Part shown: piece by piece, positions 54,225 through 64,000 of the stretch
Numbering within the stretch: position 1 is the stretch's first letter
Layout: every line of letters starts with the position of its first letter
Source: Emiliania huxleyi CCMP1516
Lineage: Eukaryota; Haptophyta; Isochrysidales; Noelaerhabdaceae
Direction of reading: 5' to 3'
Length of the DNA: 64,000 nucleotides
Assembly (NCBI RefSeq): GCF_000372725.1
Contig: NW_005198244.1
Span: 1,491,841 to 1,555,840 of the forward strand
Made by a program: the position numbers and the translations under genes
The notes under the pieces: model-generated
The model's input: the letters and a program-made list of their open reading frames with translations, nothing else
Database searches by the model: none
Told to the model about the DNA's origin: nothing

Positions 54225-55390
54225 ACCACCCTGTGTGAACTCTGGGAGAGATGAGGGGAGGGAAGCCGACGGGAAGCAGACCGGAAAACAAATACGGCGC
54301 GCGTGCGCGCCAGGTCTGCTAGTACCTGCAAAAAACCGGGTATACCCGAGAAATACCTGGGTCCGCCTCAATGCCGCGCGCGCCCTACTCCCAGGGCCCC
54401 TGCGCCAACTGCGGCGGTACTGATCTGTCTGCTCAATACGCACACTGGACCATGTACTGCCCACGCGTGGAAGAAGGCGGCTGTGACGCAGCGCCGGCCT
54501 GCCTCCTGCCCAGGCGCAGGCGTCGGCGACACAGCTCCGGCTGTCGAGCTGACCCGCACTTCCTCTCAGACTCTCTGGGAACTGTGACAAAAGCTGACTG
54601 AGAGGATTGTCAGGAATCATCACACGAATCGCACGGTGTCTCACTTGACCGATACACTTGCCCGACCGGTCCTGGAGGCACTGCCCAATGGTGTCGCTCA
54701 TTTCGATAGCCGCCGCCGGGTCAAAGACAAGGTGGAACCACAGTGCGTCTCGAGCGTATGCTCACCCGCTCTTTGAATCTATGTTTTAGCTCTGGCCTCA
54801 CAACCACTAGCCATCCAGGACCGCAGGAGGTCATGGTTTTTGACGGCAGTGCCCATGCGTGCAACCGCAACTTGGCCACTGCAGTGCACACCCTCACCCA
54901 ACCTCTCTCTAGTACAGCAGACGACATCGAGACGTATCAACACCTCCCTAGGGGCGGTGTTAACACGTTTTAACACCTCTACGGCTGTGGTGTTAACCGT
55001 TAACGTGTGAACACCGTGTTAACGTTAATGCATCAGCCCTGCCGAGGCGGTGCCCGGTGCCGAACCTGTCGGACCTTGAGACAGCGTTGTAGATCCCTGG
55101 GCGAGGGTGATGGCATTGAATTGTATTGAATTGTGCCTCAAATTGTGTTTCTTTGTGGCTCTGGTATGACATGCGTGCAAACGTGAAACGACCTGTGACG
55201 AAAACGTGTGTGACCGACCCAGCCAGCGTCCCTACGCTAGCGACTCCTGGGCGTCTCTCTCGTGTGCTGACTGTGTGACTCGTGCGCTGTGTTACGGCCA
55301 GCGACTGCGCAAAAGAACTCGGGTCACTTTTCGGTCACTCCCTGTCCGGCTCTTGCGCGCCTTCGCCAAACACATGATCACCGCTCCCCC
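54225..55390. other. Intergenic, 1.2 kb
   Basis: No gene supported. At about 54950-55030 there are four GTTAAC palindromes in an 80-base stretch with GGTGTTAACACG and its variants in both orientations. Near 54330-54360 a CCGGGTATACCCG palindrome resembles the interior of the 4.1-kb hAT-type element. Confidence 0.45.
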
Positions 55391-55920
55391 TCAGGCTCGG
55401 AGCAGGTGCCAGGCGGCGCAGAAGGTCGTGATGAGCAGCGGGAAATCGCCAAGGTGGCTCACGATGCCACCGATCCGCCGGCCCTCTGGACCTCCCTCGG
55501 TGTAGCCTCGGATGTAGAGGAAGCGACCCACCACCCAAGTGAAACCGAAGAGGGCGGCCGCTCGCGGGTAGACGGTGGCCGAGGACAGCATCATCAGGTT
55601 CACCACCGGCAGGCCCTCGAGCGTATTTTGGTGGGCGCGCTGAGCGCAGTTGTACATCTCGTCATTCTTGGTGGTGCCGGTCGAGTAGAGCGTCGGATAC
55701 TTGATGTCGTACTTCTTCCGCGCCGTGACGACCTTGATCGCGCCTGCCAGACGTGAAGCGTGGCATCGCGTGCGGTGAGCCTCCGTGCGGTGACGACCCG
55801 CGCAGCGCAGTGCTGGCGGGCACAGCAAAAGCAATGCTCACCGTAGATATTGGCGAGGTACGAAGCTCCGACCACCGCGACCGCGTAGCCGAATTCGGAC
55901 GACAAGGAGAGCGGAGCCAT
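55391..55920 (-). CDS. MGST3: Microsomal glutathione S-transferase 3 (MAPEG family)
   Basis: Integral membrane glutathione transferase/peroxidase acting on lipid hydroperoxides in the ER or outer organelle membranes. Two exons, 55842-55920 and 55391-55743, join through a GT-AG intron (98 nt) to 143 residues, the normal length. Sequence: MAPLSLSSEFGYAVAVVGAS (first helix), then AIKVVTARKKYDIKYPTLYS, NCAQRAHQNTLEGLPVVNLM (the MAPEG signature with the conserved Arg and the Asn-Thr-Leu-Glu block), FTWVVGRFLYIRGY and a final helix. These match animal and plant MGST3 closely and identify it over MGST1, FLAP or LTC4 synthase. Confidence 0.93.
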
Positions 55921-56968
55921 CGCAAAGAGAAGAGGTTTTCCGAGAAAACTCTATTCGCACCAAAGAAAAATTGTATCCCATTTATAGGGAGTGATCCGTA
56001 CGTAAGGAGAGAGAGAAAAAGGGATAGATCACCTAGAAGGAGAAGGAAAGGAACATCGACAAATGTGCGCGGCAGGACAAACCAAACATGAGACGGTTAC
56101 ACAAGGACGGTCAGGCTACGGTCAGGATGTAGGTTTGAGTTCACTCTGCAACAGCTACTCCACCTTCGGCTATGTCCGTAAGAGGAGAAAAAACTTTCCT
56201 AGCGGTCAGCACCGCGCCGGATCTCTTCTGAGAGCCGGCGCGGATCACGGCTGCGGCCCAAGGCTCTGCCGGCGGGTCTGTGGCCTCGCGCCTGCCAGAC
56301 TGCGGGTCCAAAGCACTCCGGCGCGCGCGCGCGCCACCGCCCCCGGCGCGGGGTGGGTTATCAGTTCGTGAGTTCTGTGGCCCCATCCCTATGCCCCACC
56401 TTCTTCTCCGTTGCCAGTCCCCGAGAACCCCACTATATAGCGCCACCTCGTGAGCTGTCCTTCCTGTGAGCTGTGTGCTGTGTGTCCAGCAGTCCGGACC
56501 CGGTGATACGGCCGGTGACAGTGTGCCTCGTGTCGGCTCCCGAGCCGATCGTGTACTTCGTGTGTAACGTGTGTGTGCGTGTGGGCCCGTCCTCCTTGCT
56601 TGGAGGTGTGTATTAAGACTGACTAGTTAGTTAGTTAGTTAGGAAGGTGAAGAACAGCCAGGCTCGGACTGGACACCAACGCGGTATGGGTGGACGCAAG
56701 ACAGATGATGACGACACGCACGAGCGACACACAGACACAAACAAGCTCTCAAGACACATTTATGTATGTTTCACATTACACCAATCCTCGCTACCCAACG
56801 CGGCCAAAGGATATCCACCTCGAGAACCTCGAGAACATTTACGGTAAGAAAAAAAAACGAGCGCTTGAGGCAGCGTCCCACCCAACTCCTAGCCCGCCTC
56901 GACCTTGCTTACATCAGTCCGACACAAGGACAGGAGTTGCCATCTCCCTACGCCTTGCTCGAGGGTCC
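55921..56968. other. Intergenic, 1 kb, with a repeat family B fragment
   Basis: Bases 56788-56845 (CTACCCAACGCGGCCAAAGG, then GATATCCACCTCGAGAACCT) match 4597-4650 in inverse orientation and in part 3807-3842. A TTAG tetranucleotide run is at about 56623-56641. A TATATAG at 56434 could serve a promoter, but nothing else supports it. Confidence 0.5.
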
Positions 56969-58307
56969 ATGCTGGCGACAGCGCCGCCCGCTGCGACGGC
57001 CTCGGTCATGCCGCCCGACGACGACCTGGAGGAGCAGTCGCTCAAGACGTCCCGCTCGTCAGCGATCGACATGGCAGAGAGCCTCTTCGCAGATGAGGAC
57101 GAGGAAGCCAAGGGCGGCGCCTCGGGTGCCACGCCCGCGAAGCGCAAGACCGCCGGCTTCGAGTCCATCAAGTCGCTCTGGCCGTCCCGTGCGCACGCCA
57201 TCCGCTTTGCGATGACGCTCGCCGCGCCGCCACGCGTGCAGGGCTCCCCGCGCCAGTCGTCCGAGACGACTGGCCTGCCCCCGCCGGCGGAGCAGAACAC
57301 GATTCCCCCACTCACGCGCTCGCGCTCCGAGGGCTTCCCGGGCCCGGCGATGCTCGGCGGCGAGGAGCTCCGACCCGCCTACCCTCGCTCCGCCATCGCC
57401 GTCCGCTTCAAGCTCCCTCCCGGTGCCACGCCGCTGCGGCAGGCGGCGGCGGCGGCGGCGGCCGAGCCTCCTCGTCCCAACACGCGCGTCTCGGGCGATG
57501 TCCCCACGCCACCCACCTCCGGCCAGACCTCGCGCCGCGTCTCTTTTTCCGGCCCGGTCGCAGCGCTGCAACAGGCCCTCTCCGGCGCCCGCCTGGACGG
57601 GGCCGAGCAAGCGTCGCTTCCCTCCGGCGAGCCGCAGCTGCAGCCCCAGCCGCCGCACCCCCCTCCCCACGACGACCCGCACGCCTCCATCCCCTCCTCC
57701 GTCCCCTCCTCCATCGCCTCCTCCCCGCTCTCCGACCCTCGGAGGCCGCCGCCGCCGCACACCGAAGACAACGGGACCCGAGGAGCAGCAAGTGCGCCGG
57801 GCCCGCGCCGGGCGGTGGCGGCGGGGATAGCAGCCCCGCCGCCGACGCAGACGCAGCCGCCGCAGCCGCCGCCGCAGTCGCCTCAGGCGCCGCCGCGCTC
57901 GCAGCCGCCGCCCCAGGCCGCCGCTCCCGCTCCTCCGCTGCCGAGTGCAGCTCCTCCGCCGTACTGGGGCGGTGCATCGGCCTAGATGCATAATGGAGCG
58001 TGCACACCGCCGGACTCACGACACGCGGCCGTCTCCCACCGCCTCCAAGCCGCTCGCAGCACTGTCCCTCGCAGCACTGTCCCTCGCAGCACTGTCCCTC
58101 GCAGCACTGTCCCTCGCAGCACTGTCCCTCGCAGCACTGTCCCTCGCAGCCGTCCCCTCGAGGCGGCGCAAAGCCCTTCCCCCACCCGCCCTCACTGCCA
58201 TGCACCCGTGCTCGCAGGCTTTGCCCCCGACGGGCTGCACGGGTTCGCGCAGCCGCAGGCGCAGTGGGGCGACGCGTATGGAGGCGCGCGCGAGGAGAAG
58301 AGCGGCG

Positions 58308-58369
<62 letters not shown>

Positions 58370-58382
58370 GGACGCACGCACG

Positions 58383-58424
<42 letters not shown>

Positions 58425-60701
58425 CGCACACGGACGCTCACACGCCCCCTCCCCCTGCCCCTCTCCTCCTCCTCCTCCACCCCCTCCTCCTCCCCTCCTC
58501 TCCTCAGGCGCCTATGGCGGGCTCGTCCCGACCGGCGTGCCCGCCGGCATGGTCATCGACCCGACGGCCGGCATGATGATCGACCCTAACGACCCGGGGT
58601 GCCTCCTCCCTCCCCTCCCCTACCTCCCCCTCTCCTACCTCCCCTCCCCGCCTACCTCCCCTCCCCTACCTCCCCCTCTCCTACCTCCCCTCCCCGCCTA
58701 CCTCCCCTCTCCTACCTCCCCTCTTCCTCCTCTCTCATACCTCCTCTCCTCCCTTACCTCCCCTCTACTACCTACATTCCTTCTCCTCTCTCCCNNNNNN
58801 NNNNNNNNNNNNNNNNNNNNNNNNNNNNNNNNNNNNNNNNNNNNNNNNNNNNNNNNNNNNNNNNNNNNNNNNNNNNNNNNNNNNNNNNNNNNNNCCGACA
58901 GCTACGGATACGTCTACGTCGTCCCCGAGCCCGGCTTCTTCGAGCACCAGCCCGGCCTCGCGCCCGCCGGCTTCTTCCCCTCGCCGCCGATCGGCCAGCC
59001 GATCGGCGTCGGCGGCGGCATGGTCGGCGGCGGCCCGATGCCTCCCCCCCTCGCCGCCGCCCCCTTTGTCGGCGCCGGCGCGGGATGGCTGCCTCACCCG
59101 CCGCAGATGGCGGGCGCTCCTCCTCCGCCTCCGCCGCCGCACGCTCCGCCGCCGCACGGCGCCCACCCCTACGGCGGCCTCAGCCACCCGCAGGGCCACA
59201 TCCTCGCGCACTCGCCGCACGGGCAGCCTCTCGCCGCCGCACCGCACGCCGCCGCACCTCCGCCTCCCTCTCCCGCGGGTGGGCCGCGCACCGGCGCCTC
59301 GCGAGGCGCGCCGCCCGCCGCCGCGGCGGGCGGCGGCGCGCGACGAGCGTCGACGCGCGCGCTGGCGGCGGAGCGAGCCCGCGCCGGCGGCCGCGTCTCC
59401 CTCGCGGCCCGCGCGACGGAGCAAAAGCAGTCGCGGCTGCTGCAGCAGGAGCTGGTGCGCATGTCGGACACGCAGCTGCAGTGCGCGTGCGAGGAGCTCG
59501 CGCCGCACCTGCTCGAGCTCGCCACCCACGCCTTCGGCGCGACCTAGCCGAGACGCGGCCGGGACGCGGCCTGATCCCCACGCACGCCTCTGTCTGCCCG
59601 CCGCCCGCCCGGAGGCACGAGAGGTGGGCGAGAGGCCACGGCCGCCCCGACGCACGCCCGCCCCTCCCCCTTGCAGGCAACTACGTCGTCTCGAAGCTAG
59701 TCACGCGCTCGCAGGCGCACGCCGCCGTGCACTCCGCCCTGCGCGGCTCCGTCGTGCCGCTGCTCAAGCACCCGCAGGGATCGAGGGTCGTGCAGGCTGC
59801 GCTCGCCGAGCTTCCGGCGGGCGAGGCCGCCTCGCTCGCCGGCGAGCTGGACGGGCATGTCCTCGAGTGCGCGCTCGACACGCACGGCTCGTGGGGCGTC
59901 TGCGTCGCCTTCCGGCACACGCACGCGCCCTTCCTCGTCGCGCAGGAGAGGGCGGCTAGACACTTCCCAGACACTTCCCAGAGCGCCTCCCAGAACGCCT
60001 CCCAGACACCTCCCAGACACCTCCTCGCCCCGACCACCGCCTCCGGTCCTCCTCCCTGCACGCCCCTCCCCCTCCCGCCCCCCCCCCACCCCCTCCCCCC
60101 TCCCCCCCCCCAAGGCCCCATTTTTTCGGCCCCCTTTTCCCCGGACCCCGTGAGGTTTGCAAGACACGGTTGCCGGCGCTTCTGCACGCAGCAGCCTTTG
60201 AAGCGGGTGGTGCAGCAGCTGCTGCACGAGGCGGCCTCCGCCGGGATGGACATCTCGGCCGCCGTCGGCTCCCTCCTCGAGGGCGAGCTCGGCTACCTGG
60301 CGGCGCACCCCTTCGGCAACTACGCCGTCCAGGCGGCGCTGCGGCACGCGGTCCCTTCGCAGCGGGTGGCGATGCTGGACGCGCTCCTCCCCTCGATCCT
60401 CGCCCTCTCCGGCTCGAAGCACGGCTCCAACGTCGCCGAGATGCTCCTCATGCTCGCCTCGGTCGAGCAGCTCGAGGCCGTCCGCCGCCAGATCTTTGGC
60501 CCGCCCGACACCCCCGTCGACCTCGCCGAGCTGCCGCAGCTGCGCGCCCTCATGTCGTCCCCCTTCGGGAACTACGTCCTCCAGGCGCTGCTCCGAAAGC
60601 TCAAGGACGGGCGGCGATCCGCCGCGCTGCAGCTCATCGAGCGGCACATCTCCGACGACAATTTCGGGCGCGCCATCCTGGCCGCCGCGTCGTCGGCCTG
60701 A
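56969..60701 (+). CDS. Pumilio (PUF) RNA-binding protein, interrupted by the assembly gap
   Basis: Cytoplasmic regulator that binds 3' UTRs and represses or destabilises mRNAs. Exons: 56969-57968, 58218-58268, 58508 to about 58596, an exon after the gap to 59536, 59677 to about 59947, and about 60154-60701. The first 330 residues are disordered, Pro/Ser-rich; the post-gap exon is Pro/Gly/His-rich, then helical. PUF repeats begin near [20 protein letters not shown]. Visible repeat cores are NYVVSK, SRVVQA, SWGVCV, CRRFCT, NYAVQA, SNVAEM and NYVLQA. The last four give NY-Q, SN-E, NY-Q and CR (from the C-terminus), the standard code for the 5' UGUA core. The stop is at 60701. Introns contain a 15-bp minisatellite, a CA run, CT-rich DNA and the 100-base gap. 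Between 59947 and 60154 the frame is open, so splicing there needs checking. Confidence 0.9.
58056..58160. repeat. 15-bp minisatellite, six copies plus one degenerate
   Basis: Unit GCAGCACTGTCCCTC, six perfect head-to-tail copies, inside the first PUF intron. Confidence 0.95.
58313..58430. repeat. (CA)n microsatellite in a PUF intron
   Basis: Two CA blocks separated by a GCACGCACGCA stretch, within intron 58269-58507. Confidence 0.92.
58795..58894. other. Assembly gap of exactly 100 Ns
   Basis: The round length marks a gap of unknown true size. The left flank is a CCTCCCCTACCT-type repeat that probably broke the assembly. It lies in a PUF intron or at an exon edge. Confidence 0.99.
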
Positions 60702-61411
60702 GGGGCGCGAGCGGTGGGCGTTTTCCCTTCGCCGAGCGCCGGGCGGCGACACTCAGATCATTTATCATTTCCCGTGGACGTCTCCTGGGATGGGATGGGA
60801 TGTCTTGGCGCTCTCTGTCTCTCGCGCGGGGCGCACGCCGCTGGGGGCGTGAGAGATGGCGCGGCGCGCCACGTCGCCCTCCGGGGGCTTGTGCGGCACG
60901 CGGAGCAGAGAGCGCGGTGTGTAGAAGTGCGGAGGGTGCGGGGGGTGAAGGGATTCGAAAGTCGATGAGGACAAGTGATGAGACAAGTAAGAATATGTCT
61001 TTTCGAATAAGTAACAAGTCTGAAATCAGAAATGTGTTGTGAACCCCCGTGAACGACCAACGAGACAAAAGAAACGCCGGTTTTGCCGGCCAACTTGATT
61101 CCCGGATGCGCGTCTCACGGCCGGGTCACGGCACACACGGGACGGGTGGAGGGAGGGGGGTGCGGACATGGGGGTGGATCCGTAATGCGTAAATCCGTAA
61201 ATCGTAATTTGTAACCAAAGCCACGAAGAGCCCGCCATCACACCCAGCTACCAGGCAGACAGAGATCCAGCACTCGCGACACGCTGAGAAGCCGGAGGCT
61301 GGCCTCTCCAATGCTCGCGCAACGCTGTCTGAACGCGCTAGCTCTCCGGGGTCCGGGCGGCCCACACGGTGGGAGGGTCGACGACCGTACGACTGTAACG
61401 CTACGTATCTC
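60702..61411. other. Intergenic, 0.7 kb
   Basis: No gene, repeat or structure stands out. Contains a short GTAAATCCGTAAATCG direct repeat near 61187-61207. Confidence 0.4.
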
Positions 61412-62009
61412 TTAACAATCACTATATTCGCGCTTGCGCTGCGCCTCTGCGAGTGCGATTATCAACCCCTCACGCGTGTGCATAATCCCCTCCATCTTGT
61501 TGTGCAGCCTTGACCTCTCCGGTCACGCCTCTGCGGCATCAGCGCGCCTCGCCTCTGCCTCCATCGAAATCTGCAGCGCGTCGAGCTGCTCGCGCAGCTC
61601 AGCCTGCATCTTGGCCCGCATCTCGCCGATACGCCACTCACACTCAGCTCGAGCTGCGTGTTTTGCCTCGTCGGCCATCCGCTCGGCCGCTTTGATGTCG
61701 CGTTTAGCAGCCTGCTGCGCTCTCGTCAGGATGTCGCAGTCGGAGCGCCTCAGCTCTTGTGCCGCAGCAAGCTCATCCCCGCGCCGACGCGAGTGCCCTC
61801 TTCACAGCGCTCGCAGAGCGCTGCTCAGAAGCGAGCTCCTTGGTCTGTGACCGCAACTTCTCTTCCAACTCCTGCCGGAGCAGCATCTCAGCATCGTACT
61901 ACTCGCGGCTGCATGGATGTCCGAGCCCTTTAGCGTGGTTTGCGTCTCGTACTGAGATCGGCTCATTGAGCAGGCGCTCCAGCACAATGCTGAGCTGCGT
62001 CGGTGCCAT
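61412..62009 (-). pseudogene. Broken coiled-coil protein gene
   Basis: Reading the minus strand gives MAPTQLSIVLERLLNEPISV and DANHAKGLGHP, then an in-frame TAG; the same frame continues DAEMLLRQELEEKLRSQTKE and ASAVKRALA. A one-base shift leads into AQELRRSDCDILTRAQQAAK, RMADEAKHAARAECEWR, GEMRAKMQAELREQLDALQI and SMEAEARRADAAEA. Another shift gives RLHNKMEGIMHTREGLIIAL, EAQRKREY and a TAA. The heptad-rich composition is consistent across all pieces, so this was one coiled-coil protein. One stop and two shifts suggest a pseudogene, although unrecognised introns cannot be excluded. It is easy to miss because each piece is short. Confidence 0.45.
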
Positions 62010-62561
62010 GTGTCGACGTGTCCAAGGCGAGGGGAACGGACGTCGCCGAAAGTCACGTCATTAGTTCACGCCGAAAGTACGTCTAACGCCTCCCGCTATT
62101 GCAATAGCTAGGGCACGCTCCCAGGCGGCTGGGGGCCGCTCTCCAGCTCGATTAGGGCGCTTTTCGCGCGATTTTACGCAATTGCGGATTGGAGGGGGGT
62201 GGCGTCACATAGGGGGAGGGGGAGACGCGCATCTACGAATCAAGTTGGTGCCGGGTGGTGCCCGTGGCCCGTGCGCGAATTTTCGGCACACTCGAGCGCG
62301 CCGTCACTTCTCTGGAGTCTGGTAGGACGTAGGACGGGAAAGAGATGGATGAAGGCAGTCACTGACTCCGTAAAACTCAGTACTTCAACTCACTAGCCGT
62401 CTCCCCACCTCCATCTCGACAGACACAAAATAAGGGGAAACGCAAAAACGGTGACATGGTTAGCTTCGTACACGCGTACACGACGCCATATCGCCGTACA
62501 TTATTGTACCACGAACACATGGATGCGACGACTCCACAATAAGCAGGAGCATGAGCCTGTT
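62010..62561. other. Intergenic, 0.55 kb
   Basis: 3' flank of the right-edge gene. No gene or repeat seen. Confidence 0.4.
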
Positions 62562-64000
62562 TCAGCAGCCTGTGGCCGCCCTCTCGATATCGGGGGTGCA
62601 CGCTGCGAGAGCCTCCTCCGTGGCGGGTATCCACCAATCGACGTCGACGATAGCGGCGGGTGTCACGAGCCAGATCCAGGTCATCGCCCAAGCCCAGGCA
62701 TACGTCGTCCAAGCAGAGTCGCCCACGCGGAGGGCGTCGCTGGCGAGGCGCCACATGTCGACTGTTGGCTGCAGGATGCTCGTGCCGGGCGCGGCGTAGA
62801 TGTCGACGCCCTGGTAGAACGGGTCGCTCTTCATGATGACCGCGGTGTAGCCTCGCTCGACGCAGGAGCCCTCGTCCTCGATGCTCCTTAGGATCGCTTT
62901 CTCGCCAAGCAGCGAAGCAGGCCACACGGCAACGACGTGGGGCTCGGCCGCGCCTAGCATGCAGCCCTCTGCGTAGGAAGCCGACTCGACCTCGTAGCAG
63001 TAGATGGACCCCTCGGCAGTGAGCGTCACCCGGGCTGGCGGCTGAGTTGTCTCGCACACAACAGGTTTGGTTGCCTTGCGTCCCACAAGCTGCGTGCCGT
63101 TGCCGGCATTCAGCGGGCACCAGAATGAGGAGATCTCGCCACCCATGTGGGGGTCGACGCAGGCACTCCGGTTATAAGCGGGCCAGGAGTCGGGGCTATC
63201 CGCCCAAGCAAGGTAGGCCGGATAGTGCTCTGTGCGCTGTCCGTCCCCATCGACGATCTGAAAGACGGGATAGTGCGCCTCGACGGCAGAGAGGGAGGAG
63301 AGCAGGCCCGGCGGCAGGGAGGAGAGCAGCGCGGCGGCGTCGAGCACTCGCGTGACCCGGTCCCATCCCCACGGGCGGCGCTCCATGCTCATGTGAAAGG
63401 CCCACATCGGAAGCTCGACGTAAGCATCGGAGGGAGCGCTACCCACGATGGAAGAGGCCTTAACGTAGAGATGCAGGTCGATGGTCTGCATGGTATTGTC
63501 GGTGAAGCAGAAGTCGAGCATCGCTCGGTTGTCCAGCGCCGAGCTAAAGACACCGCTCGTGCCGCTTGCGGAAACGTCCATGAACGTCCAGTGGCCCGCT
63601 GCGCCTCCATAGATTGGCACGCGACCGACGCATCGCGTGGCAGGGTCCCAACCCGCGCCGTCACCCCACGTGACGAGCAGTTCGTCGGCCGAGCTCTCAA
63701 CGACCTGTCTGTACTCGGGATCGGAAGGCTGCGGGAGGTGCACGCCTCGCTGGTCCATCCACCAGATCCCGTGCAGCGACGCCGGGATCGCCGACCCGGT
63801 GCGAGCATACGAGAGCTCGTGCTCGACCTGATCGTTGCGGATCCGGTGCAGCGCGAACGGCCCCTCTGCGTAGCCCGATCGCACGTCGCAGCAAGCTCCT
63901 TCCCAGCCGAGATCACAGGCGCAAGAAGTGGGCGCCTCCCAAAATCGACGCGAGCCGTGACCGCAGCGCCAGCAGAGCCATCCTAGTGGCGCGCCGGTGA
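62562..64000 (-). CDS. Secreted or membrane protein of unknown family, 5' end off window
   Basis: The frame is open from the right edge to the TAG-type stop at 62562, about 479 codons in the window, without introns. The first visible part looks EGF-like: CGHGS, then SCACDLGWEGACCDV. Then follow WWMDQRGVHLPQPSDPEYRQ, LLVTWGDGAGWDP, NRAMLDFCFTDNTMQTIDLH, YVELPMWAFHMSMERRPWGW, several Cys (SACVDPH, SSFWCPLNAG, VVCETTQPP, SIYCYEVE, GSCVERGY) and a hydrophobic Trp-rich stretch near the end (TYAWAWAMTWIWLVTPAAIV). The EGF-like start and spaced cysteines imply an extracellular domain. The family is not recognised. It may share a secreted lifestyle with the 2.3-3.8 kb gene, but I see no alignable similarity. 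Confidence 0.72.
   Translation of the reverse strand, partial: TGAPLGWLCWRCGHGSRRFWEAPTSCACDLGWEGACCDVRSGYAEGPFALHRIRNDQVEHELSYARTGSAIPASLHGIWWMDQRGVHLPQPSDPEYRQVVESSADELLVTWGDGAGWDPATRCVGRVPIYGGAAGHWTFMDVSASGTSGVFSSALDNRAMLDFCFTDNTMQTIDLHLYVKASSIVGSAPSDAYVELPMWAFHMSMERRPWGWDRVTRVLDAAALLSSLPPGLLSSLSAVEAHYPVFQIVDGDGQRTEHYPAYLAWADSPDSWPAYNRSACVDPHMGGEISSFWCPLNAGNGTQLVGRKATKPVVCETTQPPARVTLTAEGSIYCYEVESASYAEGCMLGAAEPHVVAVWPASLLGEKAILRSIEDEGSCVERGYTAVIMKSDPFYQGVDIYAAPGTSILQPTVDMWRLASDALRVGDSAWTTYAWAWAMTWIWLVTPAAIVDVDWWIPATEEALAACTPDIERAATGC

Noticed and set aside
56430-56443. TATA box for the PUF gene
   Set aside because: A lone TATATAG over 500 bases from the start codon, with no other promoter evidence.

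Overview
This is a GC-rich (about two thirds G+C by eye) eukaryotic nuclear window with one 100-base scaffold gap. Introns are short and mostly GC-AG, genes lie on both strands without operons, and dispersed repeats and short inverted-repeat elements fill the longer intergenic stretches. The gene set is that of a unicellular alga: cycloeucalenol cycloisomerase (cycloartenol-route sterols), a hydroxyproline arabinosyltransferase-like glycosyltransferase, a cyanobacterial/algal-type SelD fusion, MGST3, farnesyl diphosphate synthase and PUF. My best guess, by inference only, is a haptophyte (Emiliania/Gephyrocapsa-like). A dinoflagellate-like feature, mixed GT/GC/GA splice donors with AG|G acceptors, is also present.

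Layout. 0-11 kb: CPI1 (cut by the left edge), PPCS, a secreted protein of unknown family, an HPAT-like Golgi glycosyltransferase and a phosphoglycerate-mutase-like protein. 11-22 kb: mostly intergenic DNA with a Tc1/mariner-type and an 8-bp-TSD miniature element, a C2H2 zinc-finger gene and weak hypothetical ORFs. 22.8-26.7 kb: selenophosphate synthetase fused to an FAD/NAD oxidoreductase, in 11 exons. 27.0-31.8 kb: an SH3-PDZ-STE20-like kinase. 32.1-34.6 kb: a membrane-anchored clan GH-A glycosidase. 35.3-41.8 kb: one minus-strand gene that reads in frame through Nudix, neutral sphingomyelinase with two membrane helices, and acyl-CoA-synthetase-like modules. It is head to head with a triple endonuclease/exonuclease/phosphatase (EEP) domain gene (41.8-45.7 kb). 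45.8-48.2 kb: an intronless 2OG-Fe(II) oxygenase/aldo-keto reductase fusion. 48.3-56 kb: a two-TM protein, FPP synthase, repeat-rich hypothetical ORFs and MGST3. 57-60.7 kb: a PUF protein spanning the gap. 61.4-64 kb: a broken coiled-coil ORF and a secreted protein running off the right edge.

I rebuilt the exon structures of seven genes by hand (53 introns). In each, exon lengths sum to a multiple of three and the products match known families. The introns show an unusual regularity: the first 15-30 bases of the intron resemble the first 15-30 bases of the downstream exon, so nearly every intron is bounded by an imperfect direct repeat. Donors are mostly GC (39 GC, 10 GT, 3 GA, 1 GG). Many introns are 67-90 nt, several exactly 70 nt, and some carry 10-15 nt tandem motifs shared between unrelated genes. 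This intron architecture and the Nudix-sphingomyelinase-ACSL fusion are the two most notable findings.
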